A stretch of DNA of 64,000 nt from an uncultured Candidatus Melainabacteria bacterium (GTDB taxonomy: Bacteria > Cyanobacteriota > Vampirovibrionia > Gastranaerophilales > Gastranaerophilaceae): assembly GCA_934754505.1 (NCBI GenBank), contig CAKVIE010000011.1:1-64000 (forward strand), given 5' to 3'. A program made the translations under genes and the position numbers. The notes under the pieces are model-generated. The model was not told where the DNA came from, searched no databases, and saw only the letters and a list, made by a program, of their open reading frames with translations. The stretch's first letter is position 1. Each line of letters starts with the position of its first letter. Of this stretch, positions 1 to 7,390 are shown one piece after another.

Positions 1-185
1 TCTCTACACTTTTATAAAGTATTTTGAGTAAAAATAATTGCCTTTTTGTATATATCATTGTTTACAAAAGTTAATAAGACCGAAAAAAAACGAAGAATTA
101 TTTCTACGTCAACATTACAAATCCTTTTAGCACAAAAAAAGATTTTTTTAACAAACATTTCAACTCATAAAACCTTCGTTTTCAA

Positions 186-217
186 CATCCAAAAATGACA
201 TAGTTACGAATTATAAT
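186..217 (+). promoter_or_regulatory. Promoter with degenerate TGTC-N7-GACA element
   Basis: A TATAAT box at 212-217 lies exactly 11 nt after TGACA (196-200). The upstream half is CATC rather than TGTC, so the inverted repeat is imperfect here. Three other sites in the window have the same geometry (565-596, 2249-2280, 19632-19663). The upstream 185 bases are AT-rich with no other gene visible. It probably drives the gene at 243, whose ribosome site is AGGAGG at 232-237. Confidence 0.5.
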
Positions 218-242
218 TTATTTATAGAAACAGGAGGTAAAT

Positions 243-503
243 ATGAATAAAAACGAAAATTCTTTTAGTATCAAAAAAGCTGAAGTACAAAAAATTGTGG
301 ATTCTTTTTTTCCGAAATTAACACCGAGAGAAAGAGATATCGTTAGACTTCATTTAGGAATTACAGATGGACGCCCCAGAGTTTTTGAAGAAATCTGTAT
401 GCTTTTCGGTACATCGAAAGACGAAATTCAAAATCAATTTGATTCTGTTGTGGAGCGATATCCTGAAGAAACTAAAAGAATATATGAAATACTTTATACA
501 TAA
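243..503 (+). CDS. Small sigma-70 region-4-like HTH protein
   Basis: This 86-residue protein contains one recognisable module, LTPRERDIVRLHLGI followed by a short linker and FEEICMLFGTSKDEI (about residues 26-65). That is the pattern of sigma-70 region 4, which binds the -35 element. There is no region 2, so it cannot act alone as a sigma factor. It more likely binds DNA as a regulator or is a domain-sized relic. The start follows a good AGGAGGTAAAT ribosome site and a TATAAT promoter. A strong hairpin terminator follows, so it appears to be monocistronic. No pathway can be assigned. Confidence 0.7.
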   Translation: MNKNENSFSIKKAEVQKIVDSFFPKLTPRERDIVRLHLGITDGRPRVFEEICMLFGTSKDEIQNQFDSVVERYPEETKRIYEILYT

Positions 504-519
504 TGTCTTTTCTTACAAC

Positions 520-553
520 GTGCAGGCAAATTGTCTGCACTTTCTTTATTTTT
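520..553 (+). terminator. Rho-independent terminator
   Basis: The arms GTGCAG (520-525) and CTGCAC (535-540) enclose a 9-nt loop and are followed by a T-rich tract. It ends the transcript of the small HTH gene. Confidence 0.7.
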
Positions 554-564
554 ATCATTTCCTA

Positions 565-596
565 TGTCCTAATATGACACAATTGCAGGATATAAT
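565..596 (+). promoter_or_regulatory. Promoter with TGTC-N7-GACA-N11-TATAAT
   Basis: The inverted repeat TGTC (565-568) / GACA (576-579) has a 7-nt spacer and is followed after 11 nt by TATAAT (591-596). The start codon at 626 is about 30 nt downstream with AAAAAGGAGAAAA before it. Same layout as at 2249-2280 and 19632-19663. Confidence 0.6.
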
Positions 597-625
597 ATAA
601 ATGTAGAATAAAAAAGGAGAAAATA

Positions 626-817
626 ATGTCTATTTTAACTGCATTCCAAAATGGTGACAATGTTCTTGTTTACAACGAAAAAAACAATTTAATGTTTAGC
701 AAAGCAGGTAAATTGGTTGGTTTCACGGGGTCTTCGCTTTCCGTACAAACTAACGGTAACTGTGTTGTAACATACAACACAAACGGAAATCCCGTAAGTT
801 TCCACAACTGTAAATAA
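626..817 (+). CDS. Small hypothetical protein
   Basis: A 63-residue protein with a strong ribosome site (AAAAAGGAG) and its own promoter. I do not recognise a family. The sequence is rich in N, G, S, T and V with alternating hydrophobic residues, suggesting a small all-beta fold. There is no signal peptide or membrane segment, and a single Cys-Lys pair ends the protein. It stands alone between a terminator and the SepF-like gene. The promoter and ribosome site make it a credible gene; function unknown. Confidence 0.6.
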   Translation: MSILTAFQNGDNVLVYNEKNNLMFSKAGKLVGFTGSSLSVQTNGNCVVTYNTNGNPVSFHNCK

Positions 818-911
818 ATGTTTATTCATTGGGGCAAATTTTTTATCCGAATTTTAATTTTTCTTATTTTTGGCATACCCGTAAGTTATGCTTATAAAAA
901 AGGAGTTAAAA

Positions 912-1175
912 ATGAAGAAAAAAGTAAATCATTCTGAGATGAAAATTATTTGCCCCACATCATATTCGGATATTGAAAATATCGTTGAAATGCTTCAGGA
1001 ACGAGAATCGTCAATACTCGTAAATCTCAAAGACAGTAATCAATTTTTAAGACAAACAAGTATAAACTCTCTTATTTATTTCATTATCGATAATCAAAAA
1101 TCCTATATGAAAATATATGCAAAAAAAATATTTCCCAAAGTCTTTATTTGTTGGTCTGAAGAAACTAAAATATAA
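912..1175 (+). CDS. SepF-like cell division protein
   Basis: The 87-residue product matches the short SepF (DUF552) core: a segment SYSDIENIVEMLQ, then a strand SSILVNLKD, then a helix SINSLIYFIID, as in proteins that bundle FtsZ and tether it to the membrane. The N-terminal amphipathic membrane helix of full SepF is missing or reduced to a few Lys-rich residues, so it may be a partial paralogue. I start it at 912 because AAAAGGAG lies directly upstream; an in-frame ATG at 888 would precede that site. A bidirectional terminator follows. Confidence 0.6.
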   Translation: MKKKVNHSEMKIICPTSYSDIENIVEMLQERESSILVNLKDSNQFLRQTSINSLIYFIIDNQKSYMKIYAKKIFPKVFICWSEETKI

Positions 1176-1180
1176 TAAAA

Positions 1181-1210
1181 AAAGATATGGCTCTAAAACC
1201 ATATCTTTTT
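1181..1210. terminator. Bidirectional terminator between convergent genes
   Basis: AAAGATATGG (1181-1190) pairs with CCATATCTTT (1199-1208) across an 8-nt loop, with an A tract on one side and a T tract on the other. It can end both the SepF-like transcript and the leftward gene at 1229-1804. Confidence 0.75.
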
Positions 1211-1228
1211 TATAATAATGTTTTTTAC

Positions 1229-1804
1229 TTAATAATTCGGATTAAATTTCCAAAATCCTAAAGACGGCACCCCATTTAAATCATCAAAATCATCTACAAA
1301 TCGAGATGTATCTAAAATCGCATTAATAATTTTTTTAATTTCTTTTGAGTCTTTTTGGGTCTTTTCCATCATTTCATAAATAGAAATACCTCTGATTAAA
1401 GCCGCAAGAAAATAAATATATATAACCGGCATAGAATTGTTTTTCTGAAAACATCTGTCAAAAAGTTCTTCCGAAATGTTGTCGCTCACATAAAAATATG
1501 CTTTGCCGTCCATATCGTTAATTCTCGTTTTTATTATCGGAGCAAAAGAATTTAATTCTTCAATATATCTCAACATTGATCGTTTACTCAAACTCGGTAT
1601 TTCTTCTAAAAGGGTATAAATGTTGTGTCGTGATAAATATATTAATTCAAAAACTTCAATTAAGTTCATTTGATGCTTAATACCAACTCTACTTGCCTTT
1701 TGTTGAACAAAATTTCTTTGACGGTTTTTCATAGATTTTTTTCCTTTCTTTAATGTTTTATTAGCTGCTGCATCTGAATTTGAATTTTTATTGTTTTTTT
1801 TCAT
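1229..1804 (-). CDS. Basic protein with possible winged-helix segment
   Basis: A 191-residue protein with a very basic first 50 residues (runs of K, N and R) followed by a globular part. The segment from LIEVFELIYLSRHNIY to SKRSMLRYIEEL reads like a winged or HTH fold, and a later hydrophobic stretch PVIYIYFLAALI may be a buried helix. No family is recognised. I start it at ATG 1804 because GAAAGGG lies 6 nt upstream; an earlier in-frame ATG at 1828 has no such site. A DNA-binding role is inference only. Confidence 0.5.
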   Translation of the reverse strand: MKKNNKNSNSDAAANKTLKKGKKSMKNRQRNFVQQKASRVGIKHQMNLIEVFELIYLSRHNIYTLLEEIPSLSKRSMLRYIEELNSFAPIIKTRINDMDGKAYFYVSDNISEELFDRCFQKNNSMPVIYIYFLAALIRGISIYEMMEKTQKDSKEIKKIINAILDTSRFVDDFDDLNGVPSLGFWKFNPNY

Positions 1805-2197
1805 TTTTACCCTTTCTTTTTTCTTCATTTTTCAGCAGTCAAAAATTGCGGCACAGAAAAGCAAATTTCTGCCCGAAATTTTCGAGGACTTAAAATGAAA
1901 CCAATTTGTTTATGTTTCTATTCTAACCCCTCAACCATTTAATTTGCAAATCCTCAAAACGCAGTACACGAGAGGTTTTCCATTTATTTTTTTCAAAATA
2001 TTTTTGTCAAGCCGATTCAGAAAAAATCTCAAAAAAAATGCAAAAATTTTTCAAATACATCTTCCATAATGCTTTTAGCAATATTCTTCTTAATAATTCT
2101 TCACAAAACCATCAAAAATGAGCAATTTTTAGCCACCAAAATCAGAAAAAAAGTAAAAATTTTGCCTAAAAATTCGCATTTACATTTCTTAACAAAT

Positions 2198-2225
2198 TTG
2201 ACATGTCGGAAGTTTTTTGTATAAA
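2198..2225 (+). promoter_or_regulatory. Canonical -35/-10 promoter
   Basis: TTGACA (2198-2203), a 16-nt spacer, then TATAAA (2220-2225). It is the upstream of two tandem promoter-like sites before the TPR gene. Confidence 0.6.
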
Positions 2226-2248
2226 TCTCTAAATTTTACTCATAATAA

Positions 2249-2280
2249 TGTCCGAATTTGACATATCAAAAATTTATAAT
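2249..2280 (+). promoter_or_regulatory. Promoter with TGTC-N7-GACA-N11-TATAAT
   Basis: TGTC at 2249-2252 and GACA at 2260-2263 form an inverted repeat with a 7-nt spacer, and TATAAT follows after 11 nt (2275-2280). This -35-region spacing is too short for a normal TTGACA hexamer, but it recurs at four genes in the window. It lies 34 nt before the TPR start. Confidence 0.6.
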
Positions 2281-2313
2281 GGAAGAAAGGAGACAAGCGG
2301 AGGTTAGAAAAGC

Positions 2314-3879
2314 ATGAGTAAATATTTAGAACTTGCAGAAGACAGATATGAAAACGAAATGTACGAAGAAGCAGCAAGGTTTTGCGATAAACAAATCAGA
2401 CTTGGAGAAGATTTGCCTAACGCATACTATCAAAAAGCAAAAGCAATGTTTAAATTGTCAGAGCGAAATGATGATGCTGAAACATTGCAAGCATCACTTT
2501 CTTTAGTTAACGAAGCAATTACTTTAAACGACAAACAAGACAAATTTTTCGATTTAAGCGGAGATATAAACCTGGCACTTAACAGACTAAAACGTGCTGA
2601 ATTTGACTACTCGCAGGCTATTGAATTAAAGCCGACCGCTCTTAATTATTATCACAGAGGGCTTTTCTATGCAAAAACGGATAAACATGAATTGGCGGTA
2701 AAAGATTATAAAAAAGCAATCGAACTTAATCCTGATGACGTTGATTTCTTTACGGAATTAGGAGATTCTTTGTTTGAGCTTGATCAATATGAACAAGCGA
2801 TTTTTTATATTGATAAAGCCTTATCTATCGAAGAAAGCCCATACTTATATTTTTTAAAAGGTCTTTCTTTAGCAAATATAAGAAACTACGAACACGGAAT
2901 TGAAAATATTAAAAAAGCAATTGAATTAGAAACAACAGACGTAGAAATAGCAACATACTATGCAACTTTAAGTTATTTATATACAATGATTCCTCCTTCT
3001 GAAATAGAACAAGATAAGGCAAATGGTGAAAAACTGTCTTATGAAAAAGAGTTTTCACTCCACAATTACGAGAAGAATATTTCATATAAAAACTATAACA
3101 TTGCTATTAATTATACAAAAAAAGCTATTGAGTTTTTCCCTGAAAATGATGATTATTATTTCATTTTGGCTAAAAATTATAGTGACATTGATGATTACGC
3201 AAATGAAATAGAAGTTTATAATAAACTTGAAGAAATGGATCCTGATAATGATGATATTTATTTTCGTAGAGGAAAATGCTTCTATTGGCTAAATAATTTT
3301 GAGAAATCTATTTCTGATTTGTCAAAAGCGATAGAAATGAAGCCTGATAATTTTAGAGCATACTATTTCAGAGGCATTTCAATGATAAGTTTAGAGTCAA
3401 AATTAATCGGAATTTCAGATATTTGTTTTGCTGCAAAAAACGAAGATTATCATGCCTTGAAATATTTGCAAGATAATTATGATGAAGATGAAATTAAAAA
3501 TATGCTTGCTTCAACAAAAAAATACGAAGATTGTTCGGAAGAAAAAGAAACTTCTGAAAAAGCAAAAGAAATAAATTCGGAAGAAGATACCGATTCAAAA
3601 GGTGTAATTTTCGATGAAAAAACTATTGATGATTTTTGCAAAGCGTGTAAAAAGCAGTTTCACGAAAAAAAATACAAAGAGATAATTTCAGCCTGCAAAA
3701 CAGTTATTGAACGCTGCAATGTAGAACATGAAAAAATTTATAATCTAAAAGCTGCAGCCGAAATTATGCTCAAAATGTATGATGAAGCAGAAAAAGACTG
3801 TCAAAAAGCACTTCTTTTAAACCCTGACTTTAAACCTGCAAAAATAAATTTAAATATTATCCAAAATAGAAACATATAA
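2314..3879 (+). CDS. TPR-repeat protein
   Basis: A 521-residue soluble protein built of about ten tetratricopeptide repeats. Typical repeat cores are visible, such as YYHRGLFYAKTDKHELAVKDY and several copies of a KAIELNPD-like end. A charged, low-complexity linker (about residues 405-430, rich in E, K and S) separates the last pair of repeats. TPRs bind partner proteins; the partner is unknown. There is no signal peptide. The start is supported by GGAGG about 15 nt upstream and AAAGGAG further up. It is followed by the M48 protease gene, possibly co-transcribed. Confidence 0.85.
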   Translation: MSKYLELAEDRYENEMYEEAARFCDKQIRLGEDLPNAYYQKAKAMFKLSERNDDAETLQASLSLVNEAITLNDKQDKFFDLSGDINLALNRLKRAEFDYSQAIELKPTALNYYHRGLFYAKTDKHELAVKDYKKAIELNPDDVDFFTELGDSLFELDQYEQAIFYIDKALSIEESPYLYFLKGLSLANIRNYEHGIENIKKAIELETTDVEIATYYATLSYLYTMIPPSEIEQDKANGEKLSYEKEFSLHNYEKNISYKNYNIAINYTKKAIEFFPENDDYYFILAKNYSDIDDYANEIEVYNKLEEMDPDNDDIYFRRGKCFYWLNNFEKSISDLSKAIEMKPDNFRAYYFRGISMISLESKLIGISDICFAAKNEDYHALKYLQDNYDEDEIKNMLASTKKYEDCSEEKETSEKAKEINSEEDTDSKGVIFDEKTIDDFCKACKKQFHEKKYKEIISACKTVIERCNVEHEKIYNLKAAAEIMLKMYDEAEKDCQKALLLNPDFKPAKINLNIIQNRNI

Positions 3880-4008
3880 AATAAAATTTCTCAAAATTTT
3901 GAAAATATATACGTCCTGTTTTGATACAGATAAATATTACAATAAAACAATGAAAGTTTTTTGATTTTCGAAATAATCGAGCATAAAAAAAGATGAAAGG
4001 AAAAATTT

Positions 4009-4767
4009 ATGAAAAAATTATTTGGTTTGGGATTAATTTGCGGCTGCATGTGTTTATGTAATGGTGCAGAAGCAGTAACTTTGCAGGAAGCCAACGGAAG
4101 ATTGTTACAAGACAGCCAAAGTGCTTTTCACTATGCAAGCACAACTCAACAATATTTAAACGATATCGGGGTAAGAATTCTTAATGCAAATCGTATTGAT
4201 AAACACGTAGTTTTTGGAGAAGACAACACTATTTCTTATATAACAACATTATTCCCGGGAAAAGATGATGTTACTAATTCAACAAGAAGTTTGTTTCAAA
4301 CAAGAAAAGTTCTGGTAGATAGAGAATTACTCAACAATGCAACTTCTGATGACGAAGTTGCTGCTCTTATGTCACACGAAATTGCACATTGTTTAAAATC
4401 ATATACAGGTATGTTGAGAGGTACATTCCACCCGCTTGTATATTTCTTCACGGCAAAAAAACAAAACTATGAAGCAGATTTGGTAGCAGTTGATTTTATG
4501 GTAAATGCAGGATATAACCCGGTTGCTTTGATAACAATTCTTGATAAAACTGCAGGTCAATACAGATTTGATATCGGTGAAAACGGTTTAGCAACAAAGC
4601 GAATTCGAAAAGTTTATCAATATATAAAAACGAATTATCCACAGTATTTGCCTGAATATGCAACAAACCCGTATTTCCAAAATGCAATGAAAATTATCGC
4701 ACCTAAGGAAACCAACAAAAACTGGAAATATTATACAAATAAAGTTAAATCAACAAAAAAGAAATAA
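4009..4767 (+). CDS. Secreted M48-family zinc metalloprotease
   Basis: A 252-residue protein with an N-terminal signal peptide containing several cysteines (ICGCMCLCNG), so it may be a lipoprotein or periplasmic. The zinc site is clear: MSHEIAHCLKSY supplies HEXXH (around residue 124), and YEADLVAVDFMVNAGY supplies the downstream Glu and the conserved Asp. This is the peptidase core seen in BepA/LoiP-type M48 enzymes, which degrade or quality-control envelope proteins. The C-terminal tail is Lys-rich. A strong terminator follows. Confidence 0.85.
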   Translation: MKKLFGLGLICGCMCLCNGAEAVTLQEANGRLLQDSQSAFHYASTTQQYLNDIGVRILNANRIDKHVVFGEDNTISYITTLFPGKDDVTNSTRSLFQTRKVLVDRELLNNATSDDEVAALMSHEIAHCLKSYTGMLRGTFHPLVYFFTAKKQNYEADLVAVDFMVNAGYNPVALITILDKTAGQYRFDIGENGLATKRIRKVYQYIKTNYPQYLPEYATNPYFQNAMKIIAPKETNKNWKYYTNKVKSTKKK

Positions 4768-4777
4768 GTAAAACCTC

Positions 4778-4808
4778 GGCTGCAACAATAGTTGCAGCCT
4801 CTTTTAAA
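4778..4808 (+). terminator. Rho-independent terminator
   Basis: GGCTGCAAC (4778-4786) pairs perfectly with GTTGCAGCC (4791-4799) across a 4-nt loop, followed by TCTTTT. It ends the protease transcript. Confidence 0.85.
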
Positions 4809-4840
4809 ATTTTATATTCACATTTTTTTCTTTTAACATA

Positions 4841-4874
4841 AAAAAGACATCTGCACTTTTATAAATGTCCTTTT
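4841..4874 (-). terminator. Terminator of the leftward 111-aa gene
   Basis: Read on the minus strand, AAAAGGACAT pairs with ATGTCTTTTT across a 14-nt loop, ending in a T run just downstream of the stop at 4879. Confidence 0.6.
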
Positions 4875-4878
4875 AAAA

Positions 4879-5214
4879 TTATCTGTCAAAATATGACTGC
4901 ATAAGTTCATCTATTCTGATTTTTGCAATGAAAAAATATTCTGCATATTTTGAAGTTTGTGTATCGCAAAAATTTTTATATCTTTCAAGATATTCATCAT
5001 CTTTCGCAAGTTCTCCACCTAAATCTTCTTCACCTGAAAGGCAAGTAATCATTGCGTTTTTTGTACTAACAGAAAAGAATTGTTCATCAATTCTGAAATC
5101 AATTGTTACATATACAGATTTATCAATATCTTCATCATAAACTCGAATTTCTGCACCTGCTGTAACACCATAAAGTTGAACATCTAAAACGGACGTTTCT
5201 TTTTCGATATACAT
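4879..5214 (-). CDS. Hypothetical protein, 111 residues
   Basis: No family recognised. The first 60 residues alternate hydrophobic and polar residues (for example VYVTIDFRID), suggesting a beta-rich domain. The last 45 are helical and charged (DDEYLERYKNFCD). There is no signal or membrane segment. On the minus strand a good ribosome site (AAAAAGGAG) and a TATAAT-like box precede the start, and a hairpin terminator follows, so it is a credible monocistronic gene. It is the last apparently chromosomal gene before the accessory DNA. Confidence 0.6.
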   Translation of the reverse strand: MYIEKETSVLDVQLYGVTAGAEIRVYDEDIDKSVYVTIDFRIDEQFFSVSTKNAMITCLSGEEDLGGELAKDDEYLERYKNFCDTQTSKYAEYFFIAKIRIDELMQSYFDR

Positions 5215-5557
5215 AATAAAATCTCCTTTTTATTATATTAGCATAGCTGTTTGCCATTTTTATTCGTGTTGTATTACCGCACCAATACTTGATGAACAAA
5301 ATATAAAAAGAAGGACCTGACTTGGTGGACCGAAATTATCCCACCGTCGTCTGATGGCTCTGTCTCCGGATTTACAGTCGTTAAATCATTCTATATTCAT
5401 TATGACTGATTTTAAAAATTTTTCGAGCCAATGTAATTTAATATACAGAACAATATTTAATTAACTGTGAGATAGAGATGAAATTAAAATCTTTTCTATA
5501 CAAAATTTAGAATGTATATCGCCTAAGATACACACTACATATAAAAAGTCTAAAATT
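5215..5557. other. 343-base intergenic region before the Argonaute gene
   Basis: No credible gene. At 5313-5385 there is a GC-richer block. Its minus strand contains a tRNA-Tyr-like anticodon-loop word (ACTGTAAAT) and a hairpin GGTGG / CCACC, but no full cloverleaf can be drawn. It may be a degenerate tRNA fragment, a common scar of integration. The rest is AT-rich. Confidence 0.35.
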
Positions 5558-7084
5558 TTATATGTAATATATAAACGGTAAAGGGGGAATCTCCTCATTT
5601 GGTGCGGCTGTCAATATATCTCCTACAGCATCTGCAAATTTTAGCGTAACAGGCACACTATCCCCAAATGCACAACTATTAAAATTTATTTTTGTTAAAG
5701 CAAATATATCTTTAATAACAGTATCTAATTTTTCTTCACCTCGGCAAATTTCAATTGTTATAGGATTTGGAACGCTAAATCCAGGATATGTATTAAAACG
5801 CTCAACATATCCTGATGTCCATAAATAAGCTTTATTGTCAGATACTTTAAAGGCAGTTCCTCTAACAACAGGACGATTTCCGTCTAATCTATATAGTTTA
5901 AGTTCATTTGTTGCATGTGTAATTCTTATACCAATTAACTTTGTTGTAGTATTCTGAGTTGCTTCCAAAAAGCCATCCCATTCTACATCATTAAAATATG
6001 TTCGTCCATGAATAAATAATTCTTTAGGATATTCGCCTTGTCCTCTTTTATATTCTTCAAGAATATTTTTCATTAAATCTTTTGCTTTATCTTTTGTCAA
6101 ATGGAATTCATGATTAGTTTTATCTTGCCAATTACCAATTGCACCTTTAAAAACTAACCCATCTCCAGTATCTAAAAACATTTGGGCCCCACAGCAGGCA
6201 TTACCCTTTTGATTATATTTATCTAATTTCTTAAAAACCAATCCTATATAACAAACACCTTTTCTAATATCAGCAAGTTTCCAAGGCTTACAGCCAGCTT
6301 TAAACATCATTGTAGTTGAAAGATTCCAAGCAATAGTAGCTGGATCCTGAACATCACGAATAGGTTGATTTCTTGAATCTAAAAAATCATTTGGAGCAAT
6401 AGATGTTTCACGAATAATTTGTATAGGTATTTTTTCTTTTAACAACCGAGCTTTAAGTTGTCTTCTAAAATCTGTGCCATAATCATATACTTTTGCTTGT
6501 TCATTTATTTCTGGGAAAAGACTTATTTGCCCTACTAAATTTTGTGCTTTCATTTTTCTTGTACATAACATATTAGAATTAATTCGTTCATTCTTAGGTA
6601 CAATACTTTTTGTTCTCCCATATTGATGAACTTCCTCTGGTATTATTACAAACCAAATATCAGGAAGTTCTTCCTCATTATTTTTGTAATGAATTAATTT
6701 TTCTCTGTACAAATTAACAGTTTCATAGATAGCTTTATGTATGTTGTCTTGTTTTATTTTGTTTAAAATAGTATTTTCATCAACATATATTTTGGCATTA
6801 TTTATGGATTTTAATTTCGTATTAAATATAGATCTAAAACCAGGATATGATGAAAAATGTAATTTTTTCGAATCAGCAGAATTAATATAGGAATTTATTT
6901 CACTCATCCATTTGTTAAATCTTTTGATACCTTCCTCATGACCTATTATACCGTAACTTATTTCTGTTTTATTTTTTAGTGGTCCGTACAAAAACAGGCC
7001 ATCCTTACAATAATTAGATTTTTGAGAATGGGCAAATTCTAACATTGGTTCTTGGTAAAATTCTAATTTATAATTACTACTCAT
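5558..7084 (-). CDS. Short prokaryotic Argonaute (MID-PIWI)
   Basis: A 508-residue protein of the short pAgo class. The N-terminal block (GLFLYGPLKN, then ISYGIIGHEEGI) is the usual start of the MID part. The PIWI end is clear at about residues 409-495: GTAFKVSDNKAYLWTSGYVE, ITIEICRGEE, and FGDSVPVTLKFADAVGDIL. Short pAgos lack PAZ and catalytic residues. They use a guide to sense invader nucleic acid and switch on an APAZ-domain effector, often a TIR, SIR2 or nuclease fusion. I prefer ATG 7084 (GGAG 10 nt upstream) over 7102. Its start overlaps the stop of a truncated upstream frame by 8 nt, the usual effector-pAgo arrangement. With the effector missing, it is probably non-functional here. 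Confidence 0.88.
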   Translation of the reverse strand: MSSNYKLEFYQEPMLEFAHSQKSNYCKDGLFLYGPLKNKTEISYGIIGHEEGIKRFNKWMSEINSYINSADSKKLHFSSYPGFRSIFNTKLKSINNAKIYVDENTILNKIKQDNIHKAIYETVNLYREKLIHYKNNEEELPDIWFVIIPEEVHQYGRTKSIVPKNERINSNMLCTRKMKAQNLVGQISLFPEINEQAKVYDYGTDFRRQLKARLLKEKIPIQIIRETSIAPNDFLDSRNQPIRDVQDPATIAWNLSTTMMFKAGCKPWKLADIRKGVCYIGLVFKKLDKYNQKGNACCGAQMFLDTGDGLVFKGAIGNWQDKTNHEFHLTKDKAKDLMKNILEEYKRGQGEYPKELFIHGRTYFNDVEWDGFLEATQNTTTKLIGIRITHATNELKLYRLDGNRPVVRGTAFKVSDNKAYLWTSGYVERFNTYPGFSVPNPITIEICRGEEKLDTVIKDIFALTKINFNSCAFGDSVPVTLKFADAVGDILTAAPNEEIPPLPFIYYI

Positions 7085-7212
7085 CTTGTATATCTCCGTC
7101 ATTATCTGTCAATTTATCTTCAGGAATTTTTATTTCTGATTTAAAAAATTCAGGTTTCCAAGAGCATATTAAATTATTATAGTTACCAAAATTTATAATG
7201 ATATCTATAAGT
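7077..7212 (-). pseudogene. 3' stub of the pAgo partner gene
   Basis: About 43 codons remain open on the minus strand, ending DGDIQDE and overlapping the Argonaute start by 8 nt. Upstream, the frame runs straight into the repeat array at 7213-7327, whose translation (repeated KTFHL) is clearly not native protein. In short-pAgo operons the gene in this position encodes the APAZ effector. I infer that this is its C-terminal end, cut off by insertion of the mobile element. The piece is too short to confirm APAZ by eye. Confidence 0.5.
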
Positions 7213-7327
7213 TGACACTTCAAATGGAAAGTTTTGACAGTCAAATGGAAAGTTTTCAAACTGCTTAAAATTTAGTCGGAAGAATTAAAATTTTTCATGT
7301 GTCTGACAGTCAAATGAAAAGTCAAAA
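7213..7327. mobile_element. Multi-site transposon end, candidate prophage attL
   Basis: Three copies of the core CAAATGRAAAG lie at 7221-7231, 7242-7252 and 7311-7321, each preceded by TGACA within 3-5 nt. The outermost begins TGACACTTC at 7213, giving the 5'-TG terminus expected of DDE elements. Repeated transposase-binding sites at an end are typical of Mu attL (L1-L3), Tn7/Tn5053 and IS21 ends. Here the array is followed by the prophage defence gene, repressor and early region, so prophage left end is the simplest reading. A remnant IS21-type end is the main alternative. I found no inverted counterpart on the right. Confidence 0.55.
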
Positions 7328-7390
7328 ATTTACAAACTCTATGGTTTTTTAATTAAATTTTTTAAAAAATCTATTATAAAAATTTAATAT

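Larger units (their letters stand above)
1829..2313. other. 485-base intergenic region
   Basis: AT-rich with many short A and T runs. I see no coding frame and no recognised RNA. Two promoter-like sites occupy its right end (2198-2225 and 2249-2280). The stretch 1835-1990 contains several GC-richer blocks with short complementary words (GAGGA / TCCTC), so a structured RNA cannot be excluded. Confidence 0.4.

Noticed and set aside
1829..2313. 6S-like or other known ncRNA in the intergenic region
   Set aside because: Only short complementary words are seen; no closed long hairpin or conserved class could be drawn.
4928..5140. A possible 70-aa plus-strand gene
   Set aside because: It overlaps the better-supported minus-strand 111-aa gene, has no ribosome site and low-complexity Ser-rich sequence, so it is an antisense shadow.
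5313..5385. A tRNA-like block on the minus strand (ACTGTAAAT, then GGTGG/CCACC hairpin)
   Set aside because: No acceptor stem, D-arm or standard T-loop can be drawn. At most it is a degenerate fragment, so I did not call a tRNA.
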